Assembly (NCBI GenBank): GCA_022796875.1 | Contig: JAAWJJ010000013.1 | Location: forward strand, 1-64,000 | Direction: 5' to 3' | Source: Eubacterium sp. | GTDB lineage: Bacteria > Bacillota > Clostridia > Lachnospirales > Lachnospiraceae | Length of the DNA stretch: 64,000 bases | Part shown: positions 8,440-16,565 of the stretch, one piece after another | Position numbering within the stretch: the first letter of the stretch is position 1 | Layout of the letters: every line of letters starts with the position of its first letter | Made by a program: the position numbers and the translations under genes | Notes under the pieces: generated by a model | Told to the model about the DNA's origin: nothing | The model's database searches: none | What the model saw: the letters and a program-made list of their open reading frames with translations, nothing else

Positions 8440-9993
8440 ATGAAGAAATTTAAAAAAATTTTTGCAATTGTATTAGCAATGGCAATAATACTGGGAATGT
8501 CCGTAACGGCATTTGCAGACACGACAGCGCAACCAGGAAATATTACTGTTAACGGTCTGACTACGGAAGAGGCAGTGACTGCTACAGCGTATCAGGTTTT
8601 GGAGTTTGACGCAGCAGCAGGCGCATGGAAGCTGACAAATTGGGCAAAAACAGCGTTGGGAGAAAATGCCGCTACAGCGTTAGGAGTTTTAACAACTGAA
8701 GCCAATAGTAATGGCAGCACGATTGCAGGGTATTTAACAACCCTTGCAGCAGCGTCTGGAAAAGTAGAAGTAGCCACGGATACCACATCGGCGACGGGTG
8801 ATGTTTATGCAGATTCCATAACGTTGGCTACCGCTGAATTAGGTTCTTATCTGGTTATTTGCACTAGCGAAAACTGGAGTTATACAAATATGTTGATCAA
8901 TAACTATGACTATGATAGGACAAATGGAAATGTATTGAAAGTAGGCACAGGAACTGCAAAAGGTACACATAATAACGTTATTGATGAAAAAAAGGTAACG
9001 ACGGAAACAGATGCGCAGGTTGCAGTTGGCGACATAATTGGATATACGGTAACCGGAACATTCCCGCATTTTGAGGGTTATAGCGAACCGAGTTTCAAGA
9101 TTACAGATACTATGTCAGAGAATCTGGTACCGTACACTACAGGAGAGAATGGTGCATGGACAAACAACGATATTACTATCAAAATCGGAGGTACGGCAAT
9201 TGAATCTGGTGCTTACACTGTTGAAACAACCGATAAAGGTTTTGAGATTAATTTTAAGCAGAGTTGGTTAATTGATAATGCAAAGAATTATGCAGAAGCG
9301 ACAGGAGCGGACAGAAAAATTGAGATCACATACAGCGCACGAGTAACCGGATATGTAGCAACGGGTTATAAAAATACAGTTGAATCTACAATTAAAACAG
9401 ATAATACCGGAGAAAAAGAAGGCGATCCGCATGAAACTACATCTTACACAGCGGCATTAGAATTGAGAAAGATAGATAGTGCAAACAATAATGCTCTGGC
9501 AGGTGCAACATTTGTTCTTCGGACGACAGACAATGGCGCAACTAAATACGTTAAATTTACAACAGTCGACGGCGTGACAGATATGGAATTAGTAGATGAG
9601 GCTGATGATGCAACTCCATTTGAAACAAACGAGCAGGGTGTAATATCTGTTGAAGGTTTAGATCCGGATTATGAGTATACGTTAACTGAAACAGTTGCAC
9701 CAAATGGATATTCTAAAGCAACTGCCGAGGCAACCATAAAATTCGTTCCAAGTGAAACAGATGAAGGAAAGTACACTGCAACATTGACAGCTGAGGGAAA
9801 CGAATGGGCACTTGGAAATAACTCTGGCACTAATGCAAGTGAAAAACCACAGGTTGTATTGAGTGATACCAGACTTTCTTCACTTCCGTCCACCGGCGGT
9901 ATCGGTACTACAATCTTCACGATCGGCGGATGCGCGATTATCATCGTAGCGGCAGGTTTATTCTTCGCAAGCAGAAGAAAGAAAAGCGCATAA
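8440..9993 (+). CDS. Major pilin, SpaA-type, LPSTG-anchored
   Basis: The 517-residue backbone subunit of a sortase-assembled pilus. It has a clear signal peptide (MKKFKKIFAIVLAMAIILG, cleavage after AFA), a D2-type middle domain (VGDIIGYTVTGTFP), and a SpaA/Cna-B domain with the E-box YTLTETVAPNGY. LPSTG at residues 482-486 is followed by a hydrophobic segment and RRKK. The Lys used for polymerisation could lie in VIDEKKVT, since no classic YPK motif is seen. The gene is flanked by two GC-rich hairpins without T tracts, which would suit a separately stabilised, abundant transcript. The ribosome site AAGGAGAGG is strong. Codon use is more AT-rich than in the sortase genes downstream. Confidence 0.93.
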   Translation: MKKFKKIFAIVLAMAIILGMSVTAFADTTAQPGNITVNGLTTEEAVTATAYQVLEFDAAAGAWKLTNWAKTALGENAATALGVLTTEANSNGSTIAGYLTTLAAASGKVEVATDTTSATGDVYADSITLATAELGSYLVICTSENWSYTNMLINNYDYDRTNGNVLKVGTGTAKGTHNNVIDEKKVTTETDAQVAVGDIIGYTVTGTFPHFEGYSEPSFKITDTMSENLVPYTTGENGAWTNNDITIKIGGTAIESGAYTVETTDKGFEINFKQSWLIDNAKNYAEATGADRKIEITYSARVTGYVATGYKNTVESTIKTDNTGEKEGDPHETTSYTAALELRKIDSANNNALAGATFVLRTTDNGATKYVKFTTVDGVTDMELVDEADDATPFETNEQGVISVEGLDPDYEYTLTETVAPNGYSKATAEATIKFVPSETDEGKYTATLTAEGNEWALGNNSGTNASEKPQVVLSDTRLSSLPSTGGIGTTIFTIGGCAIIIVAAGLFFASRRKKSA

Positions 9994-10079
9994 AAGATTA
10001 AATACATAAGAAAAAAGGAACGACACGAAACGGGACGACAACGTTGGGAAAACAGGGAAAGTCGATTTCATTTCAGACA

Positions 10080-10102
10080 CCGGGGCGGGATTACCGCCCC
10101 GG
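10080..10102 (+). other. Strong hairpin between the pilin and sortase genes
   Basis: ccggggcgg at 10080-10088 and ccgccccgg at 10094-10102 form a perfect 9-bp GC stem with a GATTA loop. No T tract follows. A partial transcription barrier or a 3'-end stabiliser of the pilin mRNA is more likely than a full terminator. Confidence 0.6.
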
Positions 10103-10134
10103 GATTACAAAGAGCAACAGTAAGGAGAGTCCGG

Positions 10135-11286
10135 ATGAAGAAAAAAATGAATAAAGTCATTGTGGTCATTTTACTGATCGCCGGGTTGTCCCTGCTGCTG
10201 TATCCGTTTACAGCCAACCAATGGAATAACTACAGGCAGAAAAAGCTGATCGGCAGCTATGAACAGACCGTTGCGGACAGGGAACAGGCAGGGGAAATCG
10301 ACTATCAGGCGGAACGGGAAGCGGCGATGGAGTATAATAACGCCCTTCTGCCCAGCATCCTGCCGGATTCCTTTGCGATTGCGGAAGCGTCGGAAGAAGA
10401 CGCGGAATATATGTCCTGCTTAAATATAGCGGGGGATTCCATGATGGGAACCGTGGAGATTCCCAAAATTGACATCACGATTCCGGTGTACCACACCACG
10501 GACGACGAAGTGCTGCAGATAGCGGCGGGTCATCTGGAGGGAAGCTCGCTCCCGGTCGGCGGGGCGGACACCCATGCGGTGATTTCCGCACACCGGGGAC
10601 TGCCAAGCGCGGCATTGTTTACGGATTTGGATAAACTAGGGAAAACGGACCATTTTCTGTTACATATTCTGGATGAAACGCTTTGTTATGAAGTGGACCG
10701 GATTACGGTTGTGGAACCAAAAGACACCAAAGACCTGCAGGTGGAAGACGGAAAAGACCTGGTTACGTTAATGACCTGCACGCCGTACGGGGTCAACAGC
10801 CACCGGCTGCTGGTGCGGGGGCATCGGGTTCCATATACGGAAGAGCTGGCGGACGAAAAACTGCCGTTAAGCAACATGAGCCTGCATACCAGCTATTTAT
10901 TATGGGCAGTAACAGGGATTGCGGTCGCCGCCGGATTCAGTTTCTTCCTGTATCGGAGAGAAAAGAAACTTGCGAAAAAAATGCAGAAGAAAGAAAACGC
11001 CGTATGCCGGGTGAAACAGCCGGAACCCCCGGCACAGGAAAATAATCCGGAAGAAACGGAAATTCCAGAAGAGCCAGCCGCATTGGAAAAAGCGGAAATT
11101 CCGGAAGAACCAGTCGCATCGGAAGAAACGGAAATTCTGGAAGAACCAGCCGTATCAGAAGAAGCGGAACCTCCGGGAGAAATTACTGAACCGGAAATGT
11201 CCGAAGAAGCGGCTGTTCAGGGACAGCAGGAATCCCCGGAAGAAGTTACTGAACCGGAGCAGGCCGGAGAGGGGGAACGGCCTTGA
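10135..11286 (+). CDS. srtC: Class C (pilin) sortase 1
   Basis: Membrane cysteine transpeptidase that joins pilins at LPSTG. It has an N-terminal membrane segment (about 7-25), the sortase core with TLXTC-like MTCTPYGVNSHRLLVRG, catalytic His153 (ISAHRGLPS), Cys215 and Arg228, then a second membrane helix near 250-270, as in class C enzymes. The usual lid motif DP(F/W) is replaced by PDSF at about residues 79-82. The cytosolic tail is unusual: about 100 residues of Pro/Glu-rich repeats (EIPEEP, EILEEP). The SD is AAGGAGAG. The stop overlaps the TTG start of sortase 2 (TTGA). Confidence 0.95.
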   Translation: MKKKMNKVIVVILLIAGLSLLLYPFTANQWNNYRQKKLIGSYEQTVADREQAGEIDYQAEREAAMEYNNALLPSILPDSFAIAEASEEDAEYMSCLNIAGDSMMGTVEIPKIDITIPVYHTTDDEVLQIAAGHLEGSSLPVGGADTHAVISAHRGLPSAALFTDLDKLGKTDHFLLHILDETLCYEVDRITVVEPKDTKDLQVEDGKDLVTLMTCTPYGVNSHRLLVRGHRVPYTEELADEKLPLSNMSLHTSYLLWAVTGIAVAAGFSFFLYRREKKLAKKMQKKENAVCRVKQPEPPAQENNPEETEIPEEPAALEKAEIPEEPVASEETEILEEPAVSEEAEPPGEITEPEMSEEAAVQGQQESPEEVTEPEQAGEGERP

Positions 11287-12158
11287 AAAAGAAAATAGCC
11301 ACATCTTTCATTGTGCTGTTAATGATTGTCGGATTCGGAATCTTGGCCTACCCTACGATTTCCAACCAGTGGAACACGTATCGCCAGTCCCGGCTGATTT
11401 CGGACTACGATACGGCGGTCAGCCAGTTAAAAGAAGAAGATTTTGACGCGGCATGGGAGGCTGCCAGGCAGTATAACCAGACGTTCGGGGCAAACAGTAT
11501 AACGTCGGACGTCTTTGGGATCGACCGGGCGGAAGATATTAAAGACACCGATTACTGGAAAGTGCTCAACGTTGGCGGGGACGGCATCATGGGATATCTG
11601 ACGGTTCCGAAGATCAACATCAAACTGTCCGTTTACCACGGGACAGCGGAAGACGTGCTCCAGACCGGAGTCGGCCATATGAACGGCACCAAACTTCCCA
11701 TTGGAGGTGAAGATATGCACAGCGTCCTGTCCGCGCACCGGGGACTGCCGAGCGCAAAGCTGTTCACCGATATCGACCAGTTAGAGCCTGGGGATCGCTT
11801 CTACCTCCATATTCTGGATGAAGATCTGGCCTATGAGGTGGACCGGGTACTCCCAATGATAGACAAAGACGATTATGAGGCGCTGGAAGACGCGGTAAAA
11901 ATAGAAGACGGGCAGGACTATGTGACCTTATTTACCTGCACGCCGTACGGGGTCAACAGCCACCGGCTGCTGGTACGGGGACATCGGGTTCCGTATGACG
12001 GGGAACTGGAAACCACGCCGGCAGACACGATGGTGCAGGCGATCCGAAATTATTATATGTTGTATCTTTTGTTCGGGCTTGGCGTCGTCCTGGTCATTGT
12101 TATTATCATGAACAGGGTGATGAAGCGAAAGAACAGACGTAAGGAGGGAAAGACTTGA
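11283..12158 (+). CDS. srtC: Class C (pilin) sortase 2
   Basis: Second pilin sortase, 291 residues, starting at a TTG that overlaps the previous stop; GAGAGGGGG is the ribosome site. It has an N-terminal membrane segment, catalytic His152 (LSAHRGLPS), Cys219 (FTCTPYG) and Arg232 (LLVRG), and a C-terminal membrane helix with a basic end (about 257-280). Around the active-site Cys and Arg the DNA is nearly identical to sortase 1 over more than 50 bases, suggesting a recent duplication or gene conversion. The lid position reads SDVF in place of DPF/W. It lacks the acidic tail of sortase 1. One of the two may polymerise the backbone and the other add the adhesin or the IAKTG protein; which does which is unknown. 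Confidence 0.95.
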   Translation: MKKKIATSFIVLLMIVGFGILAYPTISNQWNTYRQSRLISDYDTAVSQLKEEDFDAAWEAARQYNQTFGANSITSDVFGIDRAEDIKDTDYWKVLNVGGDGIMGYLTVPKINIKLSVYHGTAEDVLQTGVGHMNGTKLPIGGEDMHSVLSAHRGLPSAKLFTDIDQLEPGDRFYLHILDEDLAYEVDRVLPMIDKDDYEALEDAVKIEDGQDYVTLFTCTPYGVNSHRLLVRGHRVPYDGELETTPADTMVQAIRNYYMLYLLFGLGVVLVIVIIMNRVMKRKNRRKEGKT

Positions 12159-13231
12159 AGAAAAACAGGAGAAGAAAGCCGGGGGCGGTTCTGGCGCTGG
12201 CGGCTCTGCTGCTGCTGCCGTGCTTGAGCCTGAAGCAGGCGCATGCGGCAAGGGAAGTGGACGTAAACCAGGAATGCAGCCTTACGGTATCTGTGGAAAT
12301 CGGCAGCGCCGACGGGGCAAACGCGGCTTACCTGGAAGATTTTAACCGGATGCAGATCCCGGTGTCCGCATACAAAGTAGCGGACGTCGATGTGACCGGA
12401 CAGAAGTATACGGGCATCGGCGTGTTTAAGGATCTGAAATTTGAAAGCATCCGCACGGATAGCGGCACCAAAGCGGCGGAATGGCAGGAAAAAGCCGACG
12501 AAGCTGCAGAAATCCTTGCAAAGAATCCGCATGCAGAAGCGGCAGGGAGCGTCGTGGTGTCAAAAACGCCGGACAGACCGGACGCTTACGGGGTCATTAC
12601 CGGCCTTGATACAGGAATGTACCTGATCGTGCCGGAAGCGGCCTATAATCCGGAATACACAGTGCAGTATACTTTTTCCCCATATCTGGCGGCGCTGCCG
12701 TCCAGTGAATATACGGTAAACGGGACAGGGAGCGACGCATGGGTTTACGATGTTACGGTCGGCCTGAAACCGCAGGCGGAGCCTCAGTACGGCAGGCTGA
12801 CGATCACAAAAACGCTGGAAAACTTCAACCCGTCTTTGGGGAACGTGACGTTTGTCTTCCATGTTACGGGCAGGGATCCGGTTACGGGCGAAGTACGGTA
12901 TGACGAAGTGGAGAGCATGACGTATTCCTCCGCCGGGGACAAAAGCGTCCTCCTGGAACAAATCCCGGCAGGGCTTGCCGTGACGGTGACGGAAGAGTAT
13001 TCCGGCGCAAGCTATGAAATAAACGGCGAAGCGAGCCAGATGGCTGTCATCCAATCCTATGCGGCAGTCGAAGCCGCCGGGGAAACCGGAGCAAGGGAAG
13101 CATCCGTCACATTCCGGAACCGCTACGGCGGAGGAAACCGGGGCGGCTATGGAGTGACCAACCATTTTGAATCGGACGGGAGCGGGGGCTGGAACTGGGA
13201 TACCCCGTCCACAGACCGTCCGGAACCATAA
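12155..13231 (+). CDS. Secreted pilus-associated protein without a sorting signal
   Basis: 358 residues from a TTG start overlapping the previous stop (TTGA), with AAGGAGG 7 nt upstream. Signal peptide at residues 1-30 (ALAALLLLPCLSL, cleavage near AHA). An N-terminal pilin-like region contains GVITGLDTGMYLIVPE, a Cna-B-like pattern. Residues about 210-330 form an Ig-like domain (RLTITKTLENF, FVFHVTG, EQIPAGLAVTVTEEY, ASVTFRNRY) of the type seen in many Clostridia pilins. It ends in a Gly/Asn/Trp-rich tail with no LPXTG-like motif or membrane span, so it may be a secreted minor subunit. It starts the GC-rich, tightly overlapped half of the operon. Confidence 0.8.
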   Translation: MKKNRRRKPGAVLALAALLLLPCLSLKQAHAAREVDVNQECSLTVSVEIGSADGANAAYLEDFNRMQIPVSAYKVADVDVTGQKYTGIGVFKDLKFESIRTDSGTKAAEWQEKADEAAEILAKNPHAEAAGSVVVSKTPDRPDAYGVITGLDTGMYLIVPEAAYNPEYTVQYTFSPYLAALPSSEYTVNGTGSDAWVYDVTVGLKPQAEPQYGRLTITKTLENFNPSLGNVTFVFHVTGRDPVTGEVRYDEVESMTYSSAGDKSVLLEQIPAGLAVTVTEEYSGASYEINGEASQMAVIQSYAAVEAAGETGAREASVTFRNRYGGGNRGGYGVTNHFESDGSGGWNWDTPSTDRPEP

Positions 13232-13249
13232 GAAAGGGGCTGCAGGAGA

Positions 13250-13861
13250 ATGAAAAAGTCTATAAATAAAAAAGCTTCGATAGCAATGGCAGCGGCAGCC
13301 CTGTGCATGGTCGCCGGACTGTCCATCGGCGGAACTTCAGCTTATTTTACAACGTATGTGTCCGCCGGGGGCAGCCAGACCGTGAGCCTGGGGGCGCAGA
13401 CGAAGATACAGGAAGAAGTCAGCGATATGACCAAACATATTTCGGTGAAAAACACGTCGCAGATGGAGGACTGTTTTGTCCGGGTGAAACTGTTTTACGG
13501 GAATGGACTGACCGTTACCTGCACTGACCGGAGCGAAAGCGGCGGCCTGTGGAATTACTCGGAAGCGGACGGCTACTGGTATTATGCGCAGCCGCTGGCG
13601 GCGGGGGCGTCCACGGAAATCCTCGACGCGAAGATCGAAGTGCCGGACGGGTTTGACAGGGCGGAGTTTAATGTCGTCGTCATACAGGAATGTACGCCGG
13701 TGATCTATGATGACAACAACCGGCCGTCCGCAGACTGGAGCGCCGTATATACGGAGTATCAGGATACGGCGGACGCCGGAAGCACGGTGGATGCGAAATA
13801 CCAGCAAACGGCGGAAGCTGCCGGCGGGTTGACACAGGGAGAGGAGGCTGACCGGGCATGA
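13250..13861 (+). CDS. TasA/camelysin-like secreted protein with a SipW-type signal peptide (1)
   Basis: 203 residues. The signal region MAAAALCMVAGLSIGGTSAYFT matches the pattern recognised by SipW signal peptidases (GG/T-x-AYFT directly at the cleavage area). The mature part has the beta-rich layout of TasA/camelysin relatives: KHISVKNTSQMEDCFVRVKLFYG, then AAGASTEILDAKIEVP and FNVVVIQECTPVIYDD. Family members form extracellular fibres in Bacillus; fibre formation here is inference. The stop overlaps the start of the next gene (ATGA), and the SipW enzyme is four genes downstream, in the same transcript. Confidence 0.82.
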   Translation: MKKSINKKASIAMAAAALCMVAGLSIGGTSAYFTTYVSAGGSQTVSLGAQTKIQEEVSDMTKHISVKNTSQMEDCFVRVKLFYGNGLTVTCTDRSESGGLWNYSEADGYWYYAQPLAAGASTEILDAKIEVPDGFDRAEFNVVVIQECTPVIYDDNNRPSADWSAVYTEYQDTADAGSTVDAKYQQTAEAAGGLTQGEEADRA

Positions 13862-14619
13862 GGAAGAAAGCGACTTGGCTGATGGTAGGGGCGGCATGCG
13901 TCCTGCTCTTATGCAGTACGATCGGGAGCACGCGGGCGGCGCTCACCTACTACAGCGATAATTATGTGGCAAAGATCACCGTATCCCAGATCGGCGTGAG
14001 CCTGCTGGAAAACGGCGCGGCGGTCAGCAGCCGGGATTATGACGGCGACGAATGGAACGTCGCGACAAACAGCGGCGCAGGCGGCGCCCAGGCTGCCGAC
14101 GGTACGGCCGGCAGCGCTTCGGCGAACGGCGCGCTCCTCATCGGGATGCTGGGCGAAGGCGAACGGCTGGCGTTAAATAAAAAATATGAAGAGAAGCTGT
14201 CGGTAAAAAACAGCGGCTCCATTGACGAATATGTCCGGGTGCGCGTTTACCGCTACTGGATGAAAGACGGGAAGAAAGTGACCACGCTCTCCCCGGATCT
14301 GATCGACTTACACTTTGTCAATACCGACCGGTGGGTCAGAAGCGGGGAAGAAACGACGGAATGTGTGGAGCTGTTTTATAAAGGGGCGCTGGCGTCCGGG
14401 GAAGAAACGGCGGCATTTGCGGACACCATCCGGATCGACGGGCGGCTGGCGTCCGAGGCATCCGTGGAAACCAAAGGCAATACCGTTACGACGACTTACA
14501 AATATGACGGCGTGGAATTCCATGTGGACGTGGAAGTGGACGCGGTGCAGATCCACAACGCGCAGGATGCGATAAAGAGCGCCTGGGGCGTGGACGCGTC
14601 CGCGCTCGGGATTCTGTAA
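13858..14619 (+). CDS. TasA/camelysin-like secreted protein with a SipW-type signal peptide (2)
   Basis: 253 residues. The leader VGAACVLLLCSTIGSTRAALTYYSDNY is another SipW-type signal. The mature protein has an Ala/Gly-rich linker (about 75-100) and then a beta domain: KYEEKLSVKNSGSIDEYVRVRVYRY, ASGEETAAFADTIRIDG and VEFHVDVEVDAVQIHNAQDAIKSAWG, an arrangement common in SipW-dependent proteins. The start overlaps the preceding stop by 4 bases, so the two proteins are probably made in similar amounts. Together they resemble a TasA/TapA-like or camelysin pair. The order in a fibre cannot be told from sequence. Confidence 0.82.
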   Translation: MRKKATWLMVGAACVLLLCSTIGSTRAALTYYSDNYVAKITVSQIGVSLLENGAAVSSRDYDGDEWNVATNSGAGGAQAADGTAGSASANGALLIGMLGEGERLALNKKYEEKLSVKNSGSIDEYVRVRVYRYWMKDGKKVTTLSPDLIDLHFVNTDRWVRSGEETTECVELFYKGALASGEETAAFADTIRIDGRLASEASVETKGNTVTTTYKYDGVEFHVDVEVDAVQIHNAQDAIKSAWGVDASALGIL

Positions 14620-14631
14620 AGGAGGCAGGGC

Positions 14632-15525
14632 ATGAAAAACAGGAAACAATGGAAAAAGATCAGCCTGGCGGCAGTATGCGCGCTGCTTCTGGCCTCTTCC
14701 GCGACGGTTTTTGCCGAAGACCGTCAGGGCGCGTCCGGCTGGCAGGTAAGCTTCGACGGGAAGAAGATGGAAAGCAACTTCACGTCCGGGAACATGACCG
14801 AAGAAGTCGGGGAGATGCAGCCGGGGGATTCGGTGGAGCTGACGGTCACGTTAAAAAATACGTTCAACGGCAGCGCGGACTGGTATATGAAGAATGAAGT
14901 GCTGGAGTCCCTGGAAGACGCCGGGGACGCGGAAGGCGGCGCTTATGACTATCTGCTGACCTATACGGATACGCAGGGGCAGACGACGACGCTCTATTCC
15001 AGCGAGAAATTCGGCGGGGAAGGAAAGATCGGAGGCGAGGGCCTGCACGGGGCGGCGAATACCCTGGAGAATTATTTCTACCTGGACCGGATGGGGAACG
15101 GGGAAACCGGAACCGTGAAGCTGAAAGTGGCGTTAGACGGGGAAACGTTAGTCAACGACTACCAGAACACGCTGGCCAGGCTGCAGATGGACTTTGCAAC
15201 GGAAATAGTGACGGACGGACAAAATGAGCCGGGCAGCGGGTCGGAAGACGGCAATGGCGGCAGCGGGCCGGGCGGAACTGACGGGAATGACGGAAACAAC
15301 GGCAATGCCGGAACCGACGGCTCCGGCAACAGAGCCGGATTCCGCCGGGACATTGCAAAGACCGGGGACGATACGGAGATTATGCGTTACCTTATACTGA
15401 TGACGGGAGCAGGTTTTGTCCTTTTGTTTGTGGGTATTATGGTCTTCCGGCGTCAGCAGGAAGAGGACTCTGGCCTCCGGATGGATATGGAAAGAAAAAG
15501 CCGGGAGCGAGGTGAGATAAGATGA
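14632..15525 (+). CDS. Cell-surface protein with a non-canonical IAKTG sorting-like signal
   Basis: 297 residues. Signal peptide cleaved near VFA. The beta-rich domain at about 35-190 (MQPGDSVELTVTLKNTFNGSADWYMKNEV, GTVKLKVALDGETL) resembles the TasA-like domains encoded just upstream. A Gly/Asn/Asp-rich linker follows, then DIAKTGDD, a 20-residue hydrophobic helix and FRRRQ-like basic residues: the layout of a sortase sorting signal with IAKTG in place of LPXTG. A simple transmembrane anchor is the alternative. The SD is AAAGGAGG. It may tether the SipW-dependent fibre to the cell. The stop overlaps the next start (ATGA). Confidence 0.78.
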   Translation: MKNRKQWKKISLAAVCALLLASSATVFAEDRQGASGWQVSFDGKKMESNFTSGNMTEEVGEMQPGDSVELTVTLKNTFNGSADWYMKNEVLESLEDAGDAEGGAYDYLLTYTDTQGQTTTLYSSEKFGGEGKIGGEGLHGAANTLENYFYLDRMGNGETGTVKLKVALDGETLVNDYQNTLARLQMDFATEIVTDGQNEPGSGSEDGNGGSGPGGTDGNDGNNGNAGTDGSGNRAGFRRDIAKTGDDTEIMRYLILMTGAGFVLLFVGIMVFRRQQEEDSGLRMDMERKSRERGEIR

Positions 15526-16565
15526 GATGGTGGAAAAAAACAGGGATCGCTGTGCTGATGTTTTTCCTGGTTCTGGCAATGGGGCGACAGACGGCAAATG
15601 CGGCGGACGCCGAATATACGTATACCGTACGGTTGTGCGCCGGGAACATCGGAACACTGACGGGAAAGGGAATCGAAATCAGCTCCAAAACCGGCGCCGC
15701 ACAGATCACTTATGGGAAAGATATTGTTACAATAGAGGGACTGTACTATGGGGACCGGGTCTATATCCGGCCGCAGGACGCCGCGGACGTAACAGATGAA
15801 AGATATTATATTCGGGGAATCAGGCGCTCCGGCAGGGACAATGCGGAGGCGGAAACCTCTACGTTTGACGTAGGCAGCGACCGGGATTACGTGATTGCTT
15901 ACGGGGTCAGCGGCGAGATGGCGAAATATACCGTCAATTACCAGGATATGGACGGCAATACGCTGCGGGAAAGCGATGCCTATTATGGCAAAATCGGGGA
16001 ACGGCAGTATGTGTCCTCACGGTATATCGAGGGGTACCAGCCGCAGTCTTTAAATATGGTAAAAACTTTGTCGGCGAACGAGGCGGAAAACGTATTCACG
16101 TTCCGGTATGTGTCTATGACGGCAGCAGAACCGGAAACGCCGACGGAACCGACAACGCCGGAAACGCCTGCCCAGGAAATTCCGGAAGCTCCGGACGTTT
16201 CCCCGGCGGAAGCTGCGGAACCGGAGGCAGATACCGCGGATGCCGGTGCAGCCACGGCCGGGGATGATGCGGCGGAAGCCGTACCGGACGGGGAAGTGCC
16301 GTTAGGCGGGGACGCGCAGGCAGTCGTACCGGACGGGGAAGTGCCGTTAGGCCAGCAGGATTTGGAAGAGCTGGACGACGGGGAAGTACCGTTGGCGGAT
16401 TTGCAGGCGGACCAGGCGCACCGGATGGATAACCTGCCGATTTATATCGGGATCGGCACCGCCGCGGCGTTAGCGTTGGTGCTGGCAGTTGTTTTCCTGA
16501 ACAAAAAAAGGAAACCGAAAGCGGTAAAAACAGCCGAAGACGGTCAGGATAAGAATCAATCATGA
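15522..16565 (+). CDS. Membrane-anchored MucBP-domain protein with DGEVPLG repeats
   Basis: 347 residues. Signal peptide (IAVLMFFLVLAMG, cleavage near ANA). Residues about 130-190 match the MucBP fold (KYTVNYQDMDGNTLRES, then GYQPQS and NVFTFRYV), found in mucin- and pilus-associated surface proteins. A Pro/Glu/Ala-rich stalk follows. It contains two exact VPDGEVPLG units and a third DDGEVPLA unit (16281-16397), then a membrane helix near 310-330 and a basic tail. No LPXTG-like motif is present. Overlaps of 4 bases on both sides tie it to the IAKTG protein and the SipW peptidase. A role as adhesin or basal anchor is inferred. Confidence 0.82.
   Translation: MRWWKKTGIAVLMFFLVLAMGRQTANAADAEYTYTVRLCAGNIGTLTGKGIEISSKTGAAQITYGKDIVTIEGLYYGDRVYIRPQDAADVTDERYYIRGIRRSGRDNAEAETSTFDVGSDRDYVIAYGVSGEMAKYTVNYQDMDGNTLRESDAYYGKIGERQYVSSRYIEGYQPQSLNMVKTLSANEAENVFTFRYVSMTAAEPETPTEPTTPETPAQEIPEAPDVSPAEAAEPEADTADAGAATAGDDAAEAVPDGEVPLGGDAQAVVPDGEVPLGQQDLEELDDGEVPLADLQADQAHRMDNLPIYIGIGTAAALALVLAVVFLNKKRKPKAVKTAEDGQDKNQS
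16281..16397 (+). repeat. 27-nt coding repeat (VPDGEVPLG) in the stalk
   Basis: Two identical 27-base units at 16281-16307 and 16326-16352 have a period of 45, and a third diverged unit begins near 16371. They encode the DGEVPL motif before the membrane helix. Confidence 0.8.

Noticed and set aside
15148..15657. Minus-strand frames over the Gly/Asn-rich linker of the IAKTG protein
   Set aside because: The three overlapping frames reflect GC-rich repetitive codons of the real gene and have no start signals.
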